From an uncultured Bacteroidales bacterium (GTDB taxonomy: Bacteria; Bacteroidota; Bacteroidia; Bacteroidales; UBA4417): 64,000 nucleotides of DNA. Location of the stretch: contig CAJAXK010000103.1 of assembly GCA_903946925.1 (NCBI GenBank), positions 1 to 64,000 of the forward strand. The letters are read 5' to 3'. The notes under the pieces were generated by a model. The model had not been told where the DNA came from and did not search any database. It saw only the letters and a program-made list of their open reading frames with translations. Positions within the stretch are counted from its first letter, which is position 1. Each line of letters begins with the position of its first letter. Position numbers and translations under genes: made by a program. This document shows, one piece after another, positions 26,549 to 34,839 of this stretch.

Positions 26549-29500
26549 TTATTGTGTTACAACAACTTTTTGTGTTACGGTCAATTTTTTGGTAACCACT
26601 TTTACGATATAAACACCGCTTGCATTTGTGTACAATTTGGTTTCGCCTGAGTTTAGACTGGAACTTGCAACTAATTGGCCTGATGTGGAATAAACATAAA
26701 TATCACCTTCAGCAATCCCATCCTGTACAACATGTATGGTGCCATTAGCTGAGAAAGTGCGTATCCCCGAATTATCAAGCTCTTTGTTACTGGTAATTAC
26801 GGTAAACCATACTTTAAAACGGTTCTCTAAATCACCCGGTGCAGCGGTGAAGGAATATACTGGGTTTATCCGCAAATCTTGTACGCTACCCAATTTCAAA
26901 TCCTGAAGAAAAATTGGGACTGTAGGGTTGAAACTTTCGATACCTTCCGCCGAAATTGTATAAGTAGACGCGGCACCAACCATTAGTCCAAGAGGAACAT
27001 TTTGGCTTGTAACGTAGGAAGGCAAAGTATTTACAGCAGCTTTTGTATCCGTCAAGATCGAGTACATTTGAGGAGCCATAGTAATTCCAGCAAGTTTGTA
27101 TGCATCCAATGCCTGATCGAAACCCGTTGTTGAACCCGTAACAAAACGAATGTAAGCAACATCCGAATAACCGTTTCCATTCACGGTAAGTTTAAGCCTA
27201 TCCTGCAACGAAGCAGTATTCTTAAGGAAAGTTCCACCTAGCGTTTTTGATGCTGAAGTGAGTGTAAGGGAATTTGTAGCAGAACCGGTTCGTACAACGA
27301 ATCCTTGAAGCGATGCAATGATGCCGGGGAAATCGCTTGTACCAATCGAAAGTGGGTTATAATTTGCTCCGTTCCACACATAAGCAAATGCATTTAAATC
27401 GCCGCTGAGGGTACACAATTCCGGATTTATCCCCGAAGGATATGGGTTTCCAACCAAATGATAGCCCGATTCGTTGCCTGGAGGTGTGGTGGGATTAGTG
27501 TATGACAAATTGGTATAAGCTACCGGTGTTGGTTGCAAGGCTCCTACAAAACTTAAAGTGCGGGTATTTCCTGTTGGATAATTGATGCTATATCCTGTTA
27601 ATGGAAGTATTGGGTCATTGAGAACCAAACTTGCCCAGGTACCATTAGGCTCCAGGTATTTTTCTAAATTCGAACCATTGAACACCGATGTTGACGAATT
27701 GATAACATTGGTTGTAATTGGCGAAACAAAATGATGCTTTATTTCGGGTCCTGCAGTTATGTCACGTTCAATGGTAACATCGCCGGTAATGGTTCCATTA
27801 GTGATAAACGAAGCACCTGATGCAACTGTAAATGTTCCGGAACCAACGTTGATGCCACTATTAGTGCTAAAATTCCCTCCAATTGCAGCGGTTGCGCCTG
27901 TAGCAAAAGCAATATTTATTCCGCCTGCTACCTGAGCAATACTGAGTGCTGAACCTACCGGAACATCTAAATCAACTCCTGTTTCCCCCTTAATAGTTAA
28001 AGTTACTGGTGCTGAAGCTTGAAGTTCAAGGTTGGTATTGTTCGATAGCAACAATTGCCCTATGGTTTGATCAGGTACATTGGTAACAATTATATTACCT
28101 CCGCTATTAAACTCAAGTACATCGTTGATTTGTGGATTTGTACGTGTTGGCGACCAGTTACCAGGAATGGCCCAGGATGCAGTTCCGCTTTGATTCCAGA
28201 AATAGGTACCTGCCGGGGGCGCTAATGTGGTAGTAGTAGCTGTTGGGCTTGACACGGTGTAATAATTATAGGTCGCCGCATTTAATCCATCTGAATTAAC
28301 TGACATAATACAAAAACTATATGTCGAATTTGGTGATAGACCGCCAATAGAAAATGCTGCAGTTGTACCAGAACTGATATTCGCCGCTACAGATCCATCC
28401 CCCAATACAGTGCCTGCCGGATAAACAGTAGCGTCCATTGGGATTCCAGTTGGCGCTGATGAACCTTGTTTTTGCAAGATAAAATATCCATCGGCAGCCA
28501 CCGCCGTCCAGCTAAGTTCAACAGTTGTAGCACCGGTTGCAACAGCAGTAAAATTAGTTACCTGATTTATCGGTTCGTCGGCCAAGGTATAAAAATCGCT
28601 TTCTAAAGTCAAAGTTGTACCAACGCTATTGCTTGCATACGCTTTATAGAAAATATGCGATTTGGCAGGAAGCGGTGTGCGCACATGCGAAAAAACACCA
28701 ATTGAAGTTGAAGTGTCTGCCAGTTTATTATTGGTTATAGTAACCCCTGTTGATGTGTTCCAAACGGTTCCCCTTTCAATAATTGCATTATCTCCATCGT
28801 AAGTAATATTACCGCCCAATGTAGCCGAATTGTTTAGAACATTCGTGGCAGTTGGATCCTGTATTGATGGGGCAATTGGACTGAGAGTGGTAAACGGTGC
28901 TGAAGCTGCGGAAAGGTAAGAGTCGGCAAAATTCACAAAATTGTCACCTTTAGCCATAACCTTGTATGTGTATGTACTGTCAGGGATAAGCCCTGTTATG
29001 GCCAAAGCCGAAACAGCCTGACCAGTAGTGTTGGTTTTGCTGATAAGGCTTGTACGTTTGTAAAGGAATACCTCATAACCTGTTGCATTTGTTACAGGTG
29101 TCCAGTTTGCGGTAAATCCGGTACGGGTAATATCTGTTGCAATGCCTACAACCGGTGCTGGTAGTGTAACCGGATTTGTCAACCTGGTAATTACCTGAAC
29201 TACTGACATACCGCCTGAGCCATTGTTCCTCACCCGAAATTTAGTTGGAACTGCCCTGCTTATGGGTATAACATAAATAGAATCCAAACCTGAGGCTTTG
29301 CTTGCTGTGTTATACACATAAGTCCCGATCAAATCCCATACGCTTGTGGATGTATTATATTCTTCCAGCACAAAACTTCTTTCGGCCGTACCTGTATATG
29401 CGTGTATTTCAATTTGTTCAACCGAATTTATTTCCGGAAAAACGACAAGGCTGTTATATGAATTCTTATCCAGGTTAAAATCATTTATATGTTCTTCGCC

Positions 29501-30985
29501 CCTTCGATCTTTTTTGTTCGCTTCCCTAACCACCGCTTTTTCGAGGATAAAACCATTTATTGAATAGGATGGGAATGTTCCATTTGCAGGGGTTTCAGGA
29601 ACAGGTATACCCCAAGTTCCATCGCCGAGGTCAGTATGTATTGTATCTAAAATCACATAACTGGTAATAAAAACTGCTGAAGCTGCTGATGGGGTGGAAT
29701 CAAAATAGGTGGTCCCGTCGCCTTTGGCTATTACTACAAAAGTATAGGATGTGCCGAACGACAAGCCAGTTACGGCCAAACTTGAAGTTGCCTGACCCGT
29801 GGCATTGGATGTGCTTACAAGCTGAGTGCCAAGATATACCCTGACTTCATACCCTGTAGCATTGGCAACGGGAGTCCAATTTGCGGTGAAACCGCTTGCC
29901 GTAATATTCGTTGCAATTCCTACCACAGGCGGCAAAAGGCCTAAAGTTGTAAATGCAGTAGATTCAGCGGATGGGTCGGAATTTGTATAATTTATACCAT
30001 CCCCTACTGCTGTTACCTTATATGTATAAGTGGTACCAGATGAAAGCCCCGATATGGCAACGCTTTCGGTAACCTGCCCACTTGCATTGGTAGTATTAAC
30101 AAGAGTGGTTCCAGAATAAACTTTAACAATATACCCGGTTGCATTAGCTACCTGGGTCCAGTTTGCTGTAAAACCCGAGTTCGAAATTGCAGATGCTACG
30201 CCAACTATTGGCGATGGCAGTTTAGGTATCTGAACGGCTACTGCAGAAGCCCATGAGGTTGATACCCGTGCTCCACTAACATTATACTTTGAGACAGAGG
30301 TGCCATTTGCCCTGAACCAGAAGTTGTTCAAAGAAGTTCTTATTGTAGCCGAGGTATTATCAAAGACCTCAGGTGTTGTTGGTTCTGTGCCGGAAATTAT
30401 AGGATTTATATAGATTGATGAAGTTTGGGTTGCAAAATCATACTTTAAAACAATCAGAAAGACCTCGTTTACGTCTGCAAACTCGGTTGTTCCCCATTTG
30501 ATGTCAGCACTCGACTGGCTTCCCCTGGTTGTACCAAATCTGAAATAAGTTGTATTTATAGCACCTTTTCCAACATATACTTTTGCACCTGCATTTGTAT
30601 TTATTGCCATCCCAAAAACCTCTGATTGTGATTGAACCTGAGTAACCCCTGGTTTATATATAAAAGTTAAATATACGGGACCAGTTGTTACAGGTGTAGA
30701 GGTAAAGGGTTTTAAGGAATAATAAGCTGTGGCAGATGAAATATCGCAATTTATTGTTTTTCCTGCACCGGAAAGGAAATACGGGCCACCAGAATTTGAG
30801 TAGGTAAGTGCCGGTGATACAATATTTCTTCCTGTACCTGTGGTGAGTGTTCCAGCAGTTGTCCATGTAGGTTCAAGTGCCAGATTTGAAACTGTGTAGT
30901 CAAAGGTTTCATCATACAAAACCTGTCCTTTGGAGTTCAGAAATAAGGAACACAGTGCTAGTAAAAGTATTAGTATTTTTTTCAT
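26549..30985 (-). CDS. Giant secreted multidomain surface protein (shared module, fibronectin III repeats, T9SS domain)
   Basis: The 1478-residue protein has a signal peptide and the shared N-terminal module (about 20-250, LYDETFDYTVSNL...). Two fibronectin-III domains follow (about 253-440, GFTANWTQVANATGY type), then an unnamed module of about 160 residues (443-606, starting near LGDGTWGIP and including KDRRGEEHIND). A third FnIII is at about 607-700, two more FnIII-like domains at about 702-920, and a beta-helix-like stretch (about 922-1080) begins GTASWAIPGNWSPT. A T9SS sorting domain ends it (about 1413-1478). It has no catalytic motif, so I read it as a cell-surface adhesin or glycan-binding scaffold. 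It lies 60 bp downstream of the related 896-residue gene and shares its promoter. Confidence 0.72.
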   Translation of the reverse strand: MKKILILLLALCSLFLNSKGQVLYDETFDYTVSNLALEPTWTTAGTLTTGTGRNIVSPALTYSNSGGPYFLSGAGKTINCDISSATAYYSLKPFTSTPVTTGPVYLTFIYKPGVTQVQSQSEVFGMAINTNAGAKVYVGKGAINTTYFRFGTTRGSQSSADIKWGTTEFADVNEVFLIVLKYDFATQTSSIYINPIISGTEPTTPEVFDNTSATIRTSLNNFWFRANGTSVSKYNVSGARVSTSWASAVAVQIPKLPSPIVGVASAISNSGFTANWTQVANATGYIVKVYSGTTLVNTTNASGQVTESVAISGLSSGTTYTYKVTAVGDGINYTNSDPSAESTAFTTLGLLPPVVGIATNITASGFTANWTPVANATGYEVRVYLGTQLVSTSNATGQATSSLAVTGLSFGTSYTFVVIAKGDGTTYFDSTPSAASAVFITSYVILDTIHTDLGDGTWGIPVPETPANGTFPSYSINGFILEKAVVREANKKDRRGEEHINDFNLDKNSYNSLVVFPEINSVEQIEIHAYTGTAERSFVLEEYNTSTSVWDLIGTYVYNTASKASGLDSIYVIPISRAVPTKFRVRNNGSGGMSVVQVITRLTNPVTLPAPVVGIATDITRTGFTANWTPVTNATGYEVFLYKRTSLISKTNTTGQAVSALAITGLIPDSTYTYKVMAKGDNFVNFADSYLSAASAPFTTLSPIAPSIQDPTATNVLNNSATLGGNITYDGDNAIIERGTVWNTSTGVTITNNKLADTSTSIGVFSHVRTPLPAKSHIFYKAYASNSVGTTLTLESDFYTLADEPINQVTNFTAVATGATTVELSWTAVAADGYFILQKQGSSAPTGIPMDATVYPAGTVLGDGSVAANISSGTTAAFSIGGLSPNSTYSFCIMSVNSDGLNAATYNYYTVSSPTATTTTLAPPAGTYFWNQSGTASWAIPGNWSPTRTNPQINDVLEFNSGGNIIVTNVPDQTIGQLLLSNNTNLELQASAPVTLTIKGETGVDLDVPVGSALSIAQVAGGINIAFATGATAAIGGNFSTNSGINVGSGTFTVASGASFITNGTITGDVTIERDITAGPEIKHHFVSPITTNVINSSTSVFNGSNLEKYLEPNGTWASLVLNDPILPLTGYSINYPTGNTRTLSFVGALQPTPVAYTNLSYTNPTTPPGNESGYHLVGNPYPSGINPELCTLSGDLNAFAYVWNGANYNPLSIGTSDFPGIIASLQGFVVRTGSATNSLTLTSASKTLGGTFLKNTASLQDRLKLTVNGNGYSDVAYIRFVTGSTTGFDQALDAYKLAGITMAPQMYSILTDTKAAVNTLPSYVTSQNVPLGLMVGAASTYTISAEGIESFNPTVPIFLQDLKLGSVQDLRINPVYSFTAAPGDLENRFKVWFTVITSNKELDNSGIRTFSANGTIHVVQDGIAEGDIYVYSTSGQLVASSSLNSGETKLYTNASGVYIVKVVTKKLTVTQKVVVTQ

Positions 30986-31045
30986 ATAATATTGTTTTTA
31001 AGCGAATTACTGGATTGGTTGTTTTTTTTATTGAATATTCAGCTT

Positions 31046-33736
31046 CTAAGGCATTTTCTTACCGGCAAATCCAGTTGCATTTGCATTTATAAGTTGCAAA
31101 TCTGTTTCATTTACCATCCCATCCCCATTCACATCATTTGCAACATAACCGGTAACAAAGTTTGATGCATCGTTGTCAACAACAACCAAATCACCTGCAT
31201 CAACAATGCCATCCTGGTTTACATCGCCGGCATACATACCAAACACACCGCTTCCAAGGTCTTTCATGTTATTGCCAAATGCTTGTGAAACTGAGGTGCT
31301 GAAATTATAATCCATTGTGGTTCCTGCAAATGAAACCGGGACGGAACTCCAAAGTTCGACGCTGTTGCGATGTTTGATTACGATGTAGTAGGAACCAGAA
31401 GCAAGATATGAGATAGAGTCGATTGACAGAGTTCCACCTGTGCTTAAATCTATTGCATTAAAAGTAAAAGCGGTTGCGTAAGGCGCTGTTGAATTGTGCA
31501 ATTCAATGCTTACCTGATCAGCAATTTCAGGGGCAAATTGAGCAGCCGAACTCTTTTGAGCCTGGTTCATTGTATTGGATCCTGCGTAAAGACTTTCGAG
31601 GAAAACTGTGAGGTTGAGGGTTTTAACAGGTGGTGAAAGCAGGGTAAATGGTGCTGAAGCTACTGATAGATACGAGTCGGAGTAGTTTACAAAACCATCG
31701 CCTTTTGCAAGAACCTTGTACGTGTATGTTGAATCGGGGATAAGCCCTGTTATGGCAGCGGACGAAATGGTTTGACCACTTACGCTGCTTGTGTCAACTA
31801 AATTTGTACGCTTATAAACAAACACCTTATAGCCTGATGCATTGGTTACGGGTGTCCAGTTGGCAGTAAATCCAATATGAGTAATATCCGTAGCAGTACC
31901 TACTACCGGCGATGGCAGCGTGGCAGGATTTGTATGCCTGGTAATTACCTGTGCTATATTCATCCCGCCACCTCCGGTGTTTCTCACCCTGAACTTGGTT
32001 GGGACTGTTCTGGTGATAGGTATAACATATATGGAATCGAACCCCGAGTTCTTGCTTGCTGTGTTATATATGTAATTCCCAACTAAAACCCATGCACTTG
32101 TACCTGAATTATACTCTTCTACTGCAAAAGGTCTTTCGGCTGAACCTGTATATGCATGCAATTCAATTTGTTTCACTGAATCTACAACCGGAAACACAAC
32201 TGCGCCTGCATTGGAGAGATTGTCAAGAGCAATGTCGTTAACATGCGTTTCGCCTCTCCGGTCTCTCTTGGTAATAGCTCTGATAACAGATTTTTCCATA
32301 ACAAAACCGTTTATTGAACTTGATGGGAAAAAGCCGTTTGCAGGTGTGGAAGAAGCAGGTGTACCCCAGGACCCATCTCCAAAATCGGTGTGAATAGTAT
32401 TCACATTCATATAGCTTGTAATGAAAACCGGAGAAGCAGTTGAAGGTGACGAATCAAGATATGTTGCACCATCACCCTTTGCTATTATCACAAAAGTATA
32501 AGAAGTACCAAATGACAAGCCAGTAATCGCCAGACTTGCAGTTGCCTGACCGGGGGCATTTGTGGTGCTAACGAGAAAGGTCCCCAGGTATACCTTAATA
32601 TCATAACCACTAGCGTTAGCAACGGCTGTCCAGTTTGCAGTGAAACCGTTTGCTGTAATATTTGTTGCAACTCCAACTGTTGGTTGCGTAAGGCCCAATG
32701 TTATAAATGCAGCCGATGCTGCTGAAGGATCTGAACTGGAAAATGTTGTGCCATTGCCAATTGCTGTAACCGTATATGTATAAGTAGTTCCTGATGCAAG
32801 ACCAGATACGGTTACGTTCTCAGTAGCCTGTCCGCTGGCATTTGTTGTGTTTACAAGGGTAGCCCCGGAATAAACTTTAACCGTATACCCTGTAGCATCA
32901 GGTACCTGGGTCCAGTTAGCAGTAAAACCTGTAAGCGAAATTGAGGATGCTGTACCAACAATAGGTGAAGTTAGTTTAGGAATCGCAACAATCGCCACTG
33001 CATCAGTCCAAGAACTGGAAACTCTTGCACTACTTAGATTGAAATTTGCTTTATTATTACCGTTATATCTAAATCGAATTGTACTAAGTGTATTTTTGCC
33101 TGTTCCTGATACACTGTCAGCTGCGTTTGCAGCCGGTTGTGAAGAAGATCCTAATGTTGGAGTGATAAAAATCGATGAAGTTAATTTTGTAAAATCATAT
33201 TTTAGAACAATTATAAATACGGCATTCAAGTCAAAGTATTCTGTCACCCCCCATTTTATATCTGCACTGCCTGTATTGCCTCTGGTCGTACCGAACCTGA
33301 AACCAGTTGTAAGTCCCTTCCCAACCATTACTTTAGGCCCAGTGCTAGCTCCATCCCCGAGTCCAATTACTTCAGATTGACTTTGACCTTGAGCTACTCC
33401 GGCTTTGTATAAAAAGGATAAATATACTGATCCGGAATTAACGCTACCAAATGCTTTATAGCAAATATAATCGGCAGCCCCATTTGTATAATCACTATTT
33501 ATTTTTTTTCCCTGACCGGAAAGCAAATAAGTTCCATCGGTAGTTACATAAGTTAATGCAGGAGTAGCAATATTTCTTCCCGTGCCGACGACCGGGGGTG
33601 TTCCCGATGAAGTCCATGTTGGTTCTAGATCAAGTTTTGCAACACTATAATCAAATGTTTCATCCAGCAATACCTGTCCGAAAGTGCTCGTAATCAACGA
33701 GAACAGGGCAACTATTAAAGTAAAGTTTTTTTTCAT
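31046..33736 (-). CDS. Secreted multidomain protein with fibronectin III repeats and a dockerin-like C-terminus
   Basis: The 896-residue protein has a signal peptide, the shared module (about 20-250), two FnIII domains (about 250-438), the 160-residue module (440-605), a third FnIII (605-700) and a beta-domain (about 703-830). The last 65 residues carry two dockerin-like Ca2+ loops, DVNQDGIVDAGD and DVNGDGMVNETD, about 33 residues apart. There is no T9SS tail, unlike its two relatives. The first 700 residues are close to those of the 1178- and 1478-residue proteins, with near-identical stretches suggesting recent duplication or gene conversion. It is preceded by regulatory block copy 2 and heads a two-gene transcript. 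A role as a cell-surface or released glycan-binding scaffold is likely. Confidence 0.72.
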   Translation of the reverse strand: MKKNFTLIVALFSLITSTFGQVLLDETFDYSVAKLDLEPTWTSSGTPPVVGTGRNIATPALTYVTTDGTYLLSGQGKKINSDYTNGAADYICYKAFGSVNSGSVYLSFLYKAGVAQGQSQSEVIGLGDGASTGPKVMVGKGLTTGFRFGTTRGNTGSADIKWGVTEYFDLNAVFIIVLKYDFTKLTSSIFITPTLGSSSQPAANAADSVSGTGKNTLSTIRFRYNGNNKANFNLSSARVSSSWTDAVAIVAIPKLTSPIVGTASSISLTGFTANWTQVPDATGYTVKVYSGATLVNTTNASGQATENVTVSGLASGTTYTYTVTAIGNGTTFSSSDPSAASAAFITLGLTQPTVGVATNITANGFTANWTAVANASGYDIKVYLGTFLVSTTNAPGQATASLAITGLSFGTSYTFVIIAKGDGATYLDSSPSTASPVFITSYMNVNTIHTDFGDGSWGTPASSTPANGFFPSSSINGFVMEKSVIRAITKRDRRGETHVNDIALDNLSNAGAVVFPVVDSVKQIELHAYTGSAERPFAVEEYNSGTSAWVLVGNYIYNTASKNSGFDSIYVIPITRTVPTKFRVRNTGGGGMNIAQVITRHTNPATLPSPVVGTATDITHIGFTANWTPVTNASGYKVFVYKRTNLVDTSSVSGQTISSAAITGLIPDSTYTYKVLAKGDGFVNYSDSYLSVASAPFTLLSPPVKTLNLTVFLESLYAGSNTMNQAQKSSAAQFAPEIADQVSIELHNSTAPYATAFTFNAIDLSTGGTLSIDSISYLASGSYYIVIKHRNSVELWSSVPVSFAGTTMDYNFSTSVSQAFGNNMKDLGSGVFGMYAGDVNQDGIVDAGDLVVVDNDASNFVTGYVANDVNGDGMVNETDLQLINANATGFAGKKMP

Positions 33737-33795
33737 AACTTTTGGTTTAAATCGGTTTTATGGTTAGGTGTTTTGGTTTCTAAGTTTGGTTAGCG

Positions 33796-33902
33796 GAATG
33801 ATAAAATTATACAGAACATACTTGCTTTTATTGAAGTTATCAGCCTTGTTTTAAAAAAAATAGGTCAAAATAAAACTTATCAATCAAATTGATTGATAAT
33901 TG
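33796..33902 (-). promoter_or_regulatory. HTCS-type regulatory block, copy 2
   Basis: Same three elements as before susC: GAATGATAAAATTATA (33796-33811), TTATCAGCCTTG from 33837, and a perfect palindrome at 33877-33899 with 11-bp arms TTATCAATCAA and TTGATTGATAA around a single A. Spacings of 41 and 40 bp are identical to copies 1 and 3. It ends 59 bp upstream of the 33736 start codon. Confidence 0.75.
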
Positions 33903-34425
33903 AAAAGGTATTTATACCTAAAAAAGGGAATAGCTGGAATAGATAAATTTTTGTTGAAGATATTTCTAAATTAAACACGATAAAACCAAATTTGCAAAAA
34001 TGATCATCACAAAAGAGGTCGAATATAATGGTTTTTAAAGATAGCTTTTACATAAGACAACTCAATGGTTCAGGGTGATATGTGTTACCTCCCTTCAAAA
34101 TCGTGTTAAGTCAATCCTTGCAAAGGTTATTACAGTAACTCACCTACAATTGGGCATAACTTGATTATATTTTCGTTTTTGGACTTACTAGCAGGTTATT
34201 TTGAAAAACATATATGCTAAACAAACACTTTTTCACAGATTGTCAATGAATGCCTTTGTGTTACATTAGAATCTCTAAAATCGTTAGATGTTGTATCAGG
34301 CTTTTGCAAGATTCAAGAAAAAAAAATCTGCCCTGTAAATAAGCAGTTTGCTTTAGTTTGTTTTCTTAAGTGTTTTTGTGGAAAAGGCTGCATGATAGGT
34401 TCGGAAGGAGGAGTTGAAATTACAT

Positions 34426-34464
34426 AAAAAAACACAGTTACCCAAAATAAGCGGGATAACTGTG
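34426..34464 (-). terminator. Rho-independent terminator after the 79-residue gene
   Basis: CACAGTTA followed by CCC (34433-34443) pairs with GGG, a bulged A, and TAACTGTG (34453-34464). A seven-U run follows on the minus strand (34426-34432 on plus). It ends the 1178-residue protein transcript and is a near copy of the one at 26372-26411. Confidence 0.8.
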
Positions 34465-34502
34465 CTAATCATTCAACATGAGCCTTGAAGGGCAATCGTT
34501 AT

Positions 34503-34742
34503 TTATTCTCCGAAAGTATTTACACGCTCCCCGTGTACTTTTCTTACTCCATAAGCTATTGCTAAAGTTAACAATATTAATGTACCGTTACCGATTGGTG
34601 CGCTCGGGCCAACAGGATTGTTTGTTGGTCCACCAGGTGCATTTGGTGAAAAACCACCATTCGGATGAGGCTGTGCAAACATAAGCAGAGGTGCTGTTAT
34701 CAAAAAGGCTGCAATAACAGTTACCAGTATCTTTCTTTTCAT
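34503..34742 (-). CDS. Small exported protein with a PID-CTERM-like C-terminal segment
   Basis: The 79-residue protein has an N-terminal signal peptide (MKRKILVTVIAAFLITAPLLMFAQ), a short Pro/Gly/Asn-rich middle, then PSAPIGNGTLILLTLAIAYGVRKVHG. The tail is a short motif, one hydrophobic helix and a basic end, the layout of Bacteroidota tripartite sorting-type tails; I recall a family named PID-CTERM for similar P-[IL]-[DG] helix-RK ends. It follows the 1178-residue gene by 97 bp and precedes a good terminator, so it is probably the last gene of that transcript. Function unknown; it may be an anchored small surface peptide. Confidence 0.6.
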   Translation of the reverse strand: MKRKILVTVIAAFLITAPLLMFAQPHPNGGFSPNAPGGPTNNPVGPSAPIGNGTLILLTLAIAYGVRKVHGERVNTFGE

Positions 34743-34839
34743 ATCTTTTTGTTTTATTTTTGTTTCTAATCTTTACTTAAGGATTTTGGGGTCAGGGTTT
34801 TGGGGTTGTTGTGTTGCCCCTCACCCCTCGCCTTGTCTA

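Larger units (their letters stand above)
33737..34502. other. Intergenic region carrying regulatory block copy 2 and a terminator
   Basis: This 766-bp stretch holds the regulatory block at 33796-33902 and a minus-strand terminator at 34426-34464. The middle part, 33903-34425, has no gene or motif I recognise. Confidence 0.6.
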
